From assembly GCA_903840355.1 (NCBI GenBank), contig CAIMFJ010000005.1, positions 186,001 to 250,000 of the forward strand: a stretch of DNA of 64,000 nucleotides, in the 5' to 3' direction. Positions 55,699-63,818 of the stretch are shown here, piece after piece. Numbering within the stretch: position 1 is the stretch's first letter; the number at the start of each line of letters is the position of its first letter. A model generated the notes under the pieces. It was not told the origin of the DNA and did no database searches. It worked only from the letters and a program-made list of their open reading frames with translations. This DNA comes from an uncultured Opitutia bacterium. GTDB lineage: Bacteria; Verrucomicrobiota; Verrucomicrobiia; Opitutales; UBA953. The translations under genes and the position numbers were made by a program.

Positions 55699-56568
55699 TT
55701 AGCGAAGCTTGGTTCCCTCGACGGAAGCTTTCTTGCGGAATTCGGCGCGGATAGCGGCCGTTAGCGGACCAGGTTTGCCGTTGCCGATAGTACGGGCATC
55801 GACTTCGACCACTGGAATCACTTCGGCGGCCGTGCCGGTAAGGAAACATTCGTCGGCATTCCAGACGTCGTAGCGCGTGACGTTGGTTTCTACCACGGGA
55901 ATCTTTAAGCTCGCTGCAATTTCCAGAGCTACTTGGCGGGTGATTCCGACGAGGGCACCCGAGTGAGCTGCTGGTGTGATCAACTTGCCACGATGGATTA
56001 AGAACACGTTGTCGCCCGTGCACTCGGCGACGTAACCCTGTTCGTTTAACATTAAGCATTCGTGGAAGCCATGTTGTTGGGCCTCCATCTTAGCTAAAAT
56101 ATTATTCAAGTAGTTCAGCGACTTAATCATCGGAGGCAGGGCGGCGGGGCTGATGCGACGCGTGGCGGCCGTGATGATTTTCATTCCCGAGGTGTAAAGC
56201 TCTTCAGGGTAAAGTTTGATGGAGTCAGCGATACAGACGATGGAAGGCTTGGGGCAGTTCTTGGGCGAGAGACCCAAGTCGCCGACGCCGCGGGAAATCA
56301 CGAGGCGGATGTAGCCATCGCTCAGTTGGTTGCGGCGGCACGATTCGCAGACGATGTCGGAAATCTCTTGCCGCGTCCAAGGCAGTTGGAGGCAGATGGC
56401 TTTGGCCGACATCTCAAGGCGCTCGAGGTGCTCTTCGAGGCGGAAAACACAGCCTTGATAGAGGCGGATCCCTTCAAAGATGCCATCGCCATAGAGGTAA
56501 CCATGGTCAAAGACCGAAACCTTGGCTTCAGCTTTAGGGTAGAACTTTCCGTCGATGTAGACGTCCAT
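55699..56568 (-). CDS. ilvE: Branched-chain-type (class IV) aminotransferase
   Basis: A 289-residue pyridoxal-phosphate enzyme of fold type IV that transaminates the 2-oxo acids of Leu, Ile and Val. DGKFYPKAEAKVSVFDHGYLYGDGIFEGIRLYQ is the N-terminal domain, and MIKSLNYLNNILAKMEA carries the PLP Lys (in IKSLNY). LNEQGYVAECTGDNVFLI and FLTGTAAEVIPVVEVD are the distal substrate/cofactor segments. D-amino-acid transaminases share the fold, so the specificity is inferred from similarity to IlvE. It is the gene after the PaaK-like ligase and before the ABC exporter on the same strand. Confidence 0.88.
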   Translation of the reverse strand: MDVYIDGKFYPKAEAKVSVFDHGYLYGDGIFEGIRLYQGCVFRLEEHLERLEMSAKAICLQLPWTRQEISDIVCESCRRNQLSDGYIRLVISRGVGDLGLSPKNCPKPSIVCIADSIKLYPEELYTSGMKIITAATRRISPAALPPMIKSLNYLNNILAKMEAQQHGFHECLMLNEQGYVAECTGDNVFLIHRGKLITPAAHSGALVGITRQVALEIAASLKIPVVETNVTRYDVWNADECFLTGTAAEVIPVVEVDARTIGNGKPGPLTAAIRAEFRKKASVEGTKLR

Positions 56569-56581
56569 AAAATAAGATTCA

Positions 56582-56604
56582 GTCCAAGTTGAAGGTTCTT
56601 GGAC
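56582..56604 (-). terminator. 7-bp hairpin ahead of the aminotransferase gene
   Basis: GTCCAAG (56582-56588) and CTTGGAC (56598-56604) form a 7-bp stem with a 9-nt loop in the 72-bp gap between the PaaK-like stop and the ilvE start. It lies 13 nt upstream of the ilvE ATG on the minus strand, with no T-run after it. Confidence 0.35.
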
Positions 56605-56640
56605 GGTTTTTCCAGCAGAAAGCCCCAGAAAATAAGATTT

Positions 56641-57864
56641 CTAGGCCGTACAGGGGACCGTTAAGCGGAATTTGCCTGAATCCTCGGGGGCGATGAGCGT
56701 GAGGACGTTCGGCTGAATTTTAGCGTCTAATAATTTTTCCAACCGGGCTTGGAGTTTATCAAGGTCGGCTTGGCTCAGCGTTTTCTTGGGATCAAGCATG
56801 AGGCCAAGCTCGGCTGAGTCTAAGGTGAGTTGTCGGAGCTGATAGTGGGCCACGCCGTGAATTTCGGTAAAGCATTGGTCTACTAGACGCGTGGTCACCC
56901 AAGGGTGTTGGCGATGGCGCAGGGCATCGCGAACGCGACCATGCACTTGATAGCCTTCAGTCGTGCGACTAATGAAGTCGCCGATTTCATAACGCAAGAG
57001 CGGCAAATAGGGATTTGTCTGCGTGGTCACTAAAAGCTGTCCAATGCCCGCTTTATCGGGGTCAGCGATTTCTAATTGGGCCGTTTCAGGGCTAGCGGTC
57101 ATGAGCCCCGAGGGTTGCTCAATCAGAAGGTGTCCCGTTTCGCTGGAGCCGTAAAGGTTGATGACGGGAACTTGGAAGACGCGTTCCATAATCCGGCGAT
57201 GGCACACGCTGGTGTACTCGTAGCTCGTGATGATGAACTGGAGCGAAGGGAATTTTAGGCCATGGGCCTCGCAGTAGAGTGCAAACCACATTCCATGCAC
57301 TGGATCGACATCGAAGAAAACGGGCGACCATTGCAGGATTTCGTCTGCCATTACCCGCATCTTTTCCGGGGTGATGGTGAAAGGAATGCGGGATTGATTG
57401 ACGAACAAACTCGAGCCCAAGATGCGTTGCTCGAAGTTTAGCCAACGGGCAAAGCAGCTGACGCCATTGCAACCTGGAGTGGTTAAAACACAGCGCCGTG
57501 CCTGCGGGTCGGCTTGCAGAATTTTGGCGATAAGAGGGTGGCGTTGGAGGGCGCGCAGTTCTTGTTCCGCCCACCACGTTTTACCGAAAATAACGCGCAC
57601 ACTAGCCCCAGAGGTGCCTGAAGTGCTTTCTTCTTCAATCAACCCTTGTTTCTCGAGCGTAGTCAGGTCGTAGGTAGTCGGTAGTAGATCGTGGGGGGAA
57701 TGCTGACGTAGTTCGGCTTTGGTCAACCGGGGTAAATCTTGCAGGGTTACATCGGGTCGTTGCAGTGCTGCGGCCCAATCGGAGCGACGATAAAAGGGTA
57801 CATGGGCCGTTTGTTTGACGACTTCGGTCAGCGGACTCGGCAAGGAAAGGGTTTTGGGCACCAT
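56641..57864 (-). CDS. PaaK-like AMP-forming acyl-CoA ligase family protein
   Basis: A 407-residue member of the phenylacetate-CoA ligase/CapK branch of adenylate-forming enzymes. I chose the ATG at 57864 over a TTG at 57897. STSGTSGASVRV (near 80) is the P-loop-like phosphate-binding motif, INLYGSSETGHLL the ATP-binding YGxxE motif, and LLRYEIGDFISRTTEGYQVHGRVRDALRH the hinge. LPRLTKAELRQHSPHDLLP is the family's N-terminal segment. No phenylacetate operon surrounds it; its neighbours are an FAH hydrolase and an aminotransferase, so it may activate an aromatic or branched acid, which is a guess. Confidence 0.83.
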   Translation of the reverse strand: MVPKTLSLPSPLTEVVKQTAHVPFYRRSDWAAALQRPDVTLQDLPRLTKAELRQHSPHDLLPTTYDLTTLEKQGLIEEESTSGTSGASVRVIFGKTWWAEQELRALQRHPLIAKILQADPQARRCVLTTPGCNGVSCFARWLNFEQRILGSSLFVNQSRIPFTITPEKMRVMADEILQWSPVFFDVDPVHGMWFALYCEAHGLKFPSLQFIITSYEYTSVCHRRIMERVFQVPVINLYGSSETGHLLIEQPSGLMTASPETAQLEIADPDKAGIGQLLVTTQTNPYLPLLRYEIGDFISRTTEGYQVHGRVRDALRHRQHPWVTTRLVDQCFTEIHGVAHYQLRQLTLDSAELGLMLDPKKTLSQADLDKLQARLEKLLDAKIQPNVLTLIAPEDSGKFRLTVPCTA

Positions 57865-57917
57865 GTTAGCCCCTTCAACTGAAGGGTTTTGGGCCAAAAA
57901 GCAAACCTACCCCGTTG

Positions 57918-58724
57918 TTAGAGTACTTCTTCTTGGACGGTGTTTTGCAGCAAACCGAGCCCGCTAATTTCAACTTCCATCACATCGCCGGGTTTGAGGA
58001 ACTGAGGAGGCTTTTGTCCCATGCCCACGCCGGAAGGCGTCCCGGTTAAAAGGATCGAGCCAGCGGGCAGGGTGCTGCTGCCGGAGAGGAAGGCGATGAT
58101 TTCAGCCACGGAGTATTGCATCTGCGAGGTGTGGGCACTTTGGCGGACTTCGCCGTTGAGGCGGAAGGTGAGGTGTAAATCTTGAGGGTTGGGAATCTCG
58201 TCAGCGGTGACGAGGCTAGGACCAATCGGGCAAAAGGTATCGAAAGATTTTCCGCGGCTCCATTGTCCGCCGCCCCATTGCTTCTGCCAATCCCGAGCGG
58301 AGATGTCGTTGGCGCAGCAATAACCTAAGACGTAATCCAAGGCTTCGGAGGGTTTGATGTTCTTACAATCGCGGGCGATGACCACGGCCAGCTCGCCTTC
58401 GTAATCAACCATATCGCTCCGCAAAAAGCGTGGCAGGAGGACGGGGGTTTGATGTCCGACGACGCTAGCCGGACTTTTCATGAAAACCGTGGGATGGCTT
58501 TGTTGCTGGGAGCCAAACTCTTTGGCGTGATCAGCGTAATTAACTCCGGCACAGAAAACCGCTCGGGGCTGAAAGCATGGGTGGCTTTTGCCTGGGAGGA
58601 CTTTGTGACCTTGGTCGATGAAACGTCCGTCAATGAGTTTTACTTGGTACCAATTACCGTCGTTCGCTTGATAGGCTTGAACGACCTGATGGGAGATTAA
58701 GTCCTCAAATGACTGGATTCTCAT
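57918..58724 (-). CDS. Fumarylacetoacetate hydrolase-family protein
   Basis: A 268-residue protein of the FAH superfamily (HpcE/YcgM type), which cleaves or decarboxylates 2-oxo acids with a divalent metal. CAGVNYADHAKEFG, PTVFMKSPASVVG, MVDYEGELAVVIARDCKNI (metal-binding Glu) and GYCCANDISARDWQ are the family motifs. LLTGTPSGVGMGQKPPQFLKPGDVMEVEI ends it. It is 53 nt upstream of the PaaK-like gene start, and both are minus strand, so the two could be one unit. The substrate is not known. It diverges from the Tat-exported oxidoreductase with 164 bp between. Confidence 0.92.
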   Translation of the reverse strand: MRIQSFEDLISHQVVQAYQANDGNWYQVKLIDGRFIDQGHKVLPGKSHPCFQPRAVFCAGVNYADHAKEFGSQQQSHPTVFMKSPASVVGHQTPVLLPRFLRSDMVDYEGELAVVIARDCKNIKPSEALDYVLGYCCANDISARDWQKQWGGGQWSRGKSFDTFCPIGPSLVTADEIPNPQDLHLTFRLNGEVRQSAHTSQMQYSVAEIIAFLSGSSTLPAGSILLTGTPSGVGMGQKPPQFLKPGDVMEVEISGLGLLQNTVQEEVL

Positions 58725-58888
58725 CAGGTTAACTTAGTGCGGATTCGCGGGATGGCAAGTGGACCGCTAGGCTCATTTTAGATATTAGAGCGGACGATTA
58801 ACGACCGCTTCTCATCGTATATGGAATAAAAACGCGGTAACGGAACTATCGAGGTTGAAGAGTGTCCGCATACTATTAGCAAAACCAT

Positions 58889-60172
58889 ATGCGATTACCC
58901 CGTCGTTCTTTCCTTCGAAACGTCGCCGTCGCGGCGGCCGGTTTCACCATTTTGCCCCGTCACGTTTTAGGTCGCGGTTTTATTCCACCCAGCGAAACGT
59001 TGAACCACGTCATTGTGGGTTGTGGTGGTATTTCCTCGATGCACTCCGAGCCACGCATGACGGGAGCCAATCGCATCTTGGCTGTTTGTGATGTTGATGC
59101 GCATCACATGCAGGCAAAGTTTGATCGCGTGAAGTCGGCTGGTGGTGGCAATCCTATCATGGCAAAAGATTTTCGTGAGGTCATTGGTTTGCCCGATGCT
59201 GACGTGGTACACGTTTGCACCCCGCCTCACTGGCACGGCGTGATTGCGGCGCAGGCGGCACGGGCGGGCAAGGCGGTGTGGTCGGAGAAGCCTTTGACGC
59301 GGACGATTGGAGAAGGCTTGGCGTTGCGCCAAGTCGTGCAGGCCTCGAAAGTGCCTTTCCGCGTGAACACCTGGTTCCGACTCAACCGTACGAATTACTA
59401 CGGAGTTGGCCCCGCCCGCGAAATTCGCCGCGTCGTGGCTAGCGGCGTGCTCGGTGGCCCATTGACGGTGCGTCTCGCTTGTGTTGGCGGGATTGCCTGG
59501 AAGGTGAATTTGTGGGTCGGTAAGCCCAACCTTGAGCCTCAAGCCGTACCTGCACACCTCGATTGGGATATGTACTGCGGCCCTTCGCCCTTGATTCCTT
59601 ATCACTCGCACCGTGCTCATGGCTCTTTCCGCGGCTATTGGAATTTCGACCAAGGTGGCTTGGGCGATATGGGTCAGCACTTCCTGGATCCCGTGCAGTA
59701 TTTCTTGGGCAAGGACAATGAGTTCCCCATTGCGGTCGAGGCCGACGCTCCCGCTCAAGACCCGATGGCTTGTGGCGTGTGGAAAACGGTGACCCTGACT
59801 TATGCTGATGGCACACGGATTATTTTAGAATCAGAATTAGCCGAGCGCGGCGAAAAGCCCTTTATTGAAGGGCCTAACGGTAAACTCTTTGCCAACATGC
59901 GTTCGGATAAACCTGAACTCATTCGTCAGGCCGCCGAGTTTCCGTTGCCGGAGTATCAAGAGGATGACTTCGACGCCTGTGCTCGGGAGAAGCGTCCTTT
60001 CGGTTATGGTGTGAACGAAGCGTTCCATAGTTCGACCTTGGTGAACTTAGCTGGCCTTGCAGTCCGTTTGGGTCGCCCCTTGAAATTTAAGCCTGATGGT
60101 TCGGGCTTTATTGGGGATGCCCAAGCCGATCGCTTGCACTCGCCGGTCCTACGTGGCCCTTGGACCCTCTAA
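58889..60172 (+). CDS. Tat-exported Gfo/Idh/MocA family oxidoreductase
   Basis: A 427-residue oxidoreductase whose N terminus is a twin-arginine signal: PRRSFLRNVAVAAAGFTILP (residues 4-23). This predicts export of the folded, cofactor-bound enzyme. The Rossmann motif is VIVGCGGISSMH (41-52). SEKPLTRT carries the Lys of the EKP motif, and DLVWDMYCGPSPL-like and FRGYWNFDQGGLGDMGQHFLDP segments are typical of the verrucomicrobial/planctomycete branch. Periplasmic Gfo/Idh/MocA proteins act on sugars or glycans with tightly bound NAD(P). It is followed 24 nt later by a secreted helical protein, probably in the same transcript. TatC is encoded in this window. Confidence 0.93.
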   Translation: MRLPRRSFLRNVAVAAAGFTILPRHVLGRGFIPPSETLNHVIVGCGGISSMHSEPRMTGANRILAVCDVDAHHMQAKFDRVKSAGGGNPIMAKDFREVIGLPDADVVHVCTPPHWHGVIAAQAARAGKAVWSEKPLTRTIGEGLALRQVVQASKVPFRVNTWFRLNRTNYYGVGPAREIRRVVASGVLGGPLTVRLACVGGIAWKVNLWVGKPNLEPQAVPAHLDWDMYCGPSPLIPYHSHRAHGSFRGYWNFDQGGLGDMGQHFLDPVQYFLGKDNEFPIAVEADAPAQDPMACGVWKTVTLTYADGTRIILESELAERGEKPFIEGPNGKLFANMRSDKPELIRQAAEFPLPEYQEDDFDACAREKRPFGYGVNEAFHSSTLVNLAGLAVRLGRPLKFKPDGSGFIGDAQADRLHSPVLRGPWTL

Positions 60173-60196
60173 ACTTTTCACGCGTCTTTAATCTTT

Positions 60197-61057
60197 ATGT
60201 TTAAAACCCTTTTCACCCTTAGCCTCGCCTCGTTAACCGCCTTCCAAGCGATGGCTGCCGAGGTTCCTGCTACGAACAAAGCCAAGGCCGCTGAGAATCA
60301 ACAACGCGTCGAAGCTGATCAGGCTTTGATGAATCAAGCCTTGAAGTTTTCGCAACCTAGTGCGGAAGCAAAGGCTTGGTTTGATAGCGTGCGCCAAAAA
60401 CGAGCTCAGGCAACCGACCCTGAAGTGCAAGCCGCCCTCGACCAAGTTTTACTCTTGGATCCAGCTGGCGAGAAAGTGTCGCCTCTCGGTAAAGAAGCCG
60501 TGAAACCTTTTATTGCACCGATTGGACAAACGCCCGAAACCAAACTCGCACAAACGGAACGTCAGTTGGATTTGCAAGAGAGTCCGTTGGCTTTGAGTGC
60601 GGCGGAATTAAAAGCCCTAACTGATTCGGCTGATTTCCCCGTCGCTCAACGTGCTTCCCGTCTCCTTCGTCGCGTCGCACCCGAAACCGCTGCTCCGATT
60701 CTATGGGCTCGTTTGGTGAAATTAACGCAACGTTCGCAGATTTTAGAAGTCGAGGATGAGCTCTTGCGTCTGCCTTTGAAGCTCGTGTCGAGCGGTGCTC
60801 CCACAACGTTGACCGGCTCGATGCCCGCTAAGGCGGCGGTCTTACGTGTCGCCTCAGTACGTCCCTCGCTGAAAATTACCAAGGAAACGCTGGAGCCCTG
60901 GTTAAAAGGTGCTCCCAATGAGTTCACCGAAGCTGCGTGGGATGCCGTGCCACGAGTTTACACCGCGGCGGATAAAGCCACCCTGCAAGCCTTGGTGCCA
61001 GGCCTCTCTGAGCGCCTTAAGCCCCGGGCACAAGCGGCTTTAGCGGCTCTAAAGTAA
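60197..61057 (+). CDS. Secreted alpha-helical protein of unknown function
   Basis: A 286-residue protein with a signal peptide (MFKTLFTLSLASLTAFQAMA). The mature part is rich in Ala, Lys, Glu and Gln and predicted almost entirely helical. Repeated helix pairs such as FPVAQRASRLLRRVAPETAAPILWARLVKL and AAWDAVPRVYTAADKATLQALVPGL suggest HEAT-like stacking. No motif is recognised. It follows the Tat-exported oxidoreductase by 24 nt, so the two may be expressed together, and precedes aroK by about 60-90 nt. Confidence 0.75.
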   Translation: MFKTLFTLSLASLTAFQAMAAEVPATNKAKAAENQQRVEADQALMNQALKFSQPSAEAKAWFDSVRQKRAQATDPEVQAALDQVLLLDPAGEKVSPLGKEAVKPFIAPIGQTPETKLAQTERQLDLQESPLALSAAELKALTDSADFPVAQRASRLLRRVAPETAAPILWARLVKLTQRSQILEVEDELLRLPLKLVSSGAPTTLTGSMPAKAAVLRVASVRPSLKITKETLEPWLKGAPNEFTEAAWDAVPRVYTAADKATLQALVPGLSERLKPRAQAALAALK

Positions 61058-61143
61058 TTTTATTTCACGACGGTTGTCGCTTGCTCGGAGCGGTCGAGTG
61101 CCTTTGCAATAGGGTAATGCCTGCGTCTAGTTCCAAAGAAACA

Positions 61144-61680
61144 ATGCCTAACCTGCTCCTTGCTGGCTTCATGGGGACGGGGAAGACTACGCTGGGTTTG
61201 CAATTAGCGAAGCGTTGGCGGCGCAAGTTTTTGGACACGGACGAAATGGTGGAGAAATTGGCCGGTGCCAGTGTGGCCGATATTTTTGCTCAGCACGGCG
61301 AAGCCCACTTTCGCAATTTAGAACGCCAAGTGGTTGAATCACTCCTGCCTGAATCAGGTGCGGTGATTGCCTGTGGGGGTGGGTTGGTCGTGCCGCCTGG
61401 GATGGCCAGTTTGGTGCGTTCGAAGGGGGTCGTGATTACGTTATTTGCTTCAGTGGAAACAATCCTTCGTCGTACCTCGGGCAACACCCGTCGGCCGCTT
61501 TTACGCGGTGAAGATCCCGAGGGCAAAATTCGTGAACTGATGAAAAAGCGCGAACAAGCTTATCTGAAAGCAGGCATCGCAGTATTTACCGACGGTCGCT
61601 CCTTGCAGCAGCTCACATTGATTGTCGAACGAGTTTACGAACGCGAAGTGCGGGCGTTGCAGAAGGCCAAGACTAAGTAG
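61144..61680 (+). CDS. aroK: Shikimate kinase
   Basis: Phosphorylates shikimate at the 3-hydroxyl in aromatic amino acid synthesis. From the ATG at 61144 the protein (178 residues) starts MPNLLLAGFMGTGKTTLG, placing the P-loop GFMGTGKTT at 8-16, as in most shikimate kinases; an ATG at 61117 would add nine residues. DTDEMVE (31-37) binds shikimate and Mg, and CGGGLVVPP starts at 77. RRPLLRGEDPEGKIRELMKKREQAYLKAG is the lid and C-terminal helix. Its end overlaps the convergent aat gene by 8 nt. Confidence 0.93.
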   Translation: MPNLLLAGFMGTGKTTLGLQLAKRWRRKFLDTDEMVEKLAGASVADIFAQHGEAHFRNLERQVVESLLPESGAVIACGGGLVVPPGMASLVRSKGVVITLFASVETILRRTSGNTRRPLLRGEDPEGKIRELMKKREQAYLKAGIAVFTDGRSLQQLTLIVERVYEREVRALQKAKTK

Positions 61681-62341
61681 AGCGAGTCCAAGGTTGGAAA
61701 CTGGGCACTTGATTGCGTTCGCGTTCTAGTACACTGAGGAACTCGCGACGTCTCACAGGAAAGGCACCAAAGTTTGCTAAATGCTCGGTCGGCATTTGGC
61801 AGTCAATGAGTTGGTAACCTCCTTGGATTAAGGCATGGACTAAGGTGACGAAGCCTACTTTCGAAGCGTTGGGTCGGCGGTAGAACATCGATTCACCATG
61901 AAAAATTCGGCCCACACTCACGCCATAGAGCCCGCCGACGAGTTCGCCTTCCCAGTAAACTTCCACGCTATGAGCGTGGCCTAACTGATGCAGTGCGGTG
62001 TAAGCGTCGATCATCTCGGGAGTAATCCAAGTGCCATCTTGACCGGGCCGAGGGGAGTCGGCGCAGGCCTGCATGACCGTTTTAAATGCTTGGTCATAGG
62101 TTACTTTCCAGCCCGTATTTCGGAGTACTTTGGCTAGACTATCCGTGACGCGCAAATTCGCCGGAAGCAGTACAAAGCGCGGGTCTGGACACCACCATTG
62201 CACGGGTTCACCAGGGGAGTACCACGGAAAAAACCCCGAGCGGTAGGCTTGGAGGAGGGTAGCCGCATCGAGCGGACCACCCACGGCTAAAGGAGCCCGT
62301 GCTGGAGCCTGATTTGGATTACCGAATGACCACGCAGGCAT
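61673..62341 (-). CDS. aat: Leucyl/phenylalanyl-tRNA-protein transferase
   Basis: A 222-residue enzyme that attaches Leu or Phe from aminoacyl-tRNA to N-terminal Arg or Lys, marking proteins for ClpS/ClpAP degradation (N-degron pathway). YRSGFFPWYSPGEPVQWWCPDPRFVL is the family's characteristic N-terminal segment, and GHAHSVEVYWEGELVGGLYGVSVGRIFHGESMFYRRPNASKVG the active-site block. LIDCQMPTEHLANFGAFPVRRREFL ends the fold. No clpS or clpA gene is in the window. It converges with aroK. Confidence 0.95.
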   Translation of the reverse strand: MPAWSFGNPNQAPARAPLAVGGPLDAATLLQAYRSGFFPWYSPGEPVQWWCPDPRFVLLPANLRVTDSLAKVLRNTGWKVTYDQAFKTVMQACADSPRPGQDGTWITPEMIDAYTALHQLGHAHSVEVYWEGELVGGLYGVSVGRIFHGESMFYRRPNASKVGFVTLVHALIQGGYQLIDCQMPTEHLANFGAFPVRRREFLSVLERERNQVPSFQPWTRST

Positions 62342-62377
62342 CCCGCCATCTCAAGCAGGACGTCTCGTTTGGCAAGG

Positions 62378-62713
62378 TTAGTCCTTGGCGATGTTGTAGA
62401 CCGAAGGAATCGAAATGCCTAATTCGGCTGCGATTTCTCGGACGGGAACGCCTTTTTTGCGCATCGCTTTAGCCTTGTTGCGCATCCCTTCAGAAATTTG
62501 GGCGCGTGCCCGGTTGGGGCGAGAGAGCAATTTTACCAAGCGACGAGAGAGCTCGTTTTTCGACAATTCCGAGACCTCGCGTTCGATGAGCGATTGTCTC
62601 TCGGAATGTTCATCTTCCCAAGTTTGCACAGCCAGGTCTCGAGCTTTCGCCAAAGCGGCGCGTACGAACGCATCCTTGGAACTGAAATTAGAAGGCTGGA
62701 GATCGAGTTTCAT
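62378..62713 (-). CDS. Small DNA-binding protein with resolvase-type helix-turn-helix
   Basis: A 111-residue protein from the ATG at 62713; the longer frame to 62776 lies in AT-rich non-coding sequence. The C terminus (AKAMRKKGVPVREIAAELGISIPSVYNIAKD) is a Hin/resolvase-type helix-turn-helix, but no recombinase catalytic domain precedes it. The N-terminal part is charged and helical (ARDLAVQTWEDEHSERQSLIEREVSELSKNELSRRLVKLL). It is likely a regulator or a nucleoid-associated protein. The 124-bp upstream region is notably AT-rich and contains candidate -35-like TTGACT and TTGCAC hexamers on the minus strand, but no convincing -10 pairing. Confidence 0.8.
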   Translation of the reverse strand: MKLDLQPSNFSSKDAFVRAALAKARDLAVQTWEDEHSERQSLIEREVSELSKNELSRRLVKLLSRPNRARAQISEGMRNKAKAMRKKGVPVREIAAELGISIPSVYNIAKD

Positions 62714-62837
62714 AAAAGTTGGGTTAATTGATAGGTGTCTTAAACAGATAACAACATAAAAATCAATTACGTGCAATTAAAGTTTAGTCAAATAGGACCC
62801 CGATAATTTAAGCACATTTTCACCCTAGTCAACTCAC

Positions 62838-63818
62838 CTATTTACTCCATTCCAGCATGCGTTGTAGCGGAATCTCGGCAGCTCGTCTCACCGTTTCAGG
62901 CAACGTAATTTCGGGGGACTGACGGATTAAGCACTGACGTACTTTTTCGAGTGTGTTCATTTTCATGAAGCGACACTCGTTGCAGGCACAACGGTCGGTG
63001 GGTGCTGCGACAAAAGTTTTTTCGGGTACTTCGCGTTGCAAGCGGTGAATCATTCCCGCTTCGGTGGTAACAATAATCTTCGAGGCCTTTTGTTGCCGAC
63101 ACCAGCCCACCATGAGTTCGGTGGAGCATACCATATCAGCCATCTCTCGCACGGCTTCGGTGCACTCGGGGTGGGCGACAATGGGAGCGTCGGGGTGGGC
63201 AGCCTTAGTACGTAAGAGGGCGTTGGGAGTGAATTGTACGTGGGCGTAGCAATTGCCTGGCCAGAGTTGCATGGCGCGTCCGGTTTTGCGCGAAACCCAA
63301 TTGCCGAGGTTTTGGTCGGGGACAAACAAGATGGGACGATCGGCGGGAACTTTTTGGACAATCTTGCTGGCGTTGCCACTGGTGCAGATGACATCACTCA
63401 GGGCTTTCACCGCCGCACTGCAATTGATGTAAGCCACAACGTAAAGTTCGGGGTGAGCCGCTTTGATGGCCGCAAGTTTTTCGGCTGAGCAAGAATCGGC
63501 AAGCGAGCAACCCGCTTCCAAATCAGGTAAGAGAACCTTGCGTGTTGGGTTCACAATCTTGGCGGTTTCCGCCATGAAATGCACGCCACAGAACACAATC
63601 GTCGACGCTTTGGCTTGGGCGGCTTGATAAGCTAAACCGAGGGAATCGCCGACGTAATCGGCAATGCCTTGAATATCTTCGCACTGATAGTTGTGAGCGA
63701 GGATGATCGCATCGTGCTGCTTTTTCAGAGTGATAACTTCTTGCTGTAAAGCTGAGAGGGCACGCTCCTTCTCGAGAAGCGGTGGATAGACTGCGGCGAC
63801 GGGAAAGGGAGGGGTCAT
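62838..63818 (-). CDS. nadA: Quinolinate synthase
   Basis: A 326-residue [4Fe-4S] enzyme that condenses iminoaspartate with dihydroxyacetone phosphate to quinolinate for NAD. The ATG at 63818 overlaps the upstream Fur-family stop (ATGA), which supports it over the TTG at 63845. [19 protein letters not shown] opens the first domain. The cluster Cys are in [25 protein letters not shown] and [12 protein letters not shown]. The family's dihydroxyacetone-phosphate residues ([27 protein letters not shown]) are present. No nadB or nadC is in the window. Coupling to an iron- or metal-sensing regulator would suit an iron-sulfur enzyme. Confidence 0.95.
   Translation of the reverse strand: MTPPFPVAAVYPPLLEKERALSALQQEVITLKKQHDAIILAHNYQCEDIQGIADYVGDSLGLAYQAAQAKASTIVFCGVHFMAETAKIVNPTRKVLLPDLEAGCSLADSCSAEKLAAIKAAHPELYVVAYINCSAAVKALSDVICTSGNASKIVQKVPADRPILFVPDQNLGNWVSRKTGRAMQLWPGNCYAHVQFTPNALLRTKAAHPDAPIVAHPECTEAVREMADMVCSTELMVGWCRQQKASKIIVTTEAGMIHRLQREVPEKTFVAAPTDRCACNECRFMKMNTLEKVRQCLIRQSPEITLPETVRRAAEIPLQRMLEWSK

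Noticed and set aside
56569-56639. Direct repeat AAAATAAGATT (56569 and 56629) as a mobile-element target duplication
   Set aside because: Eleven bases in AT-rich intergenic sequence with no element between them; chance or promoter-like composition is more likely.
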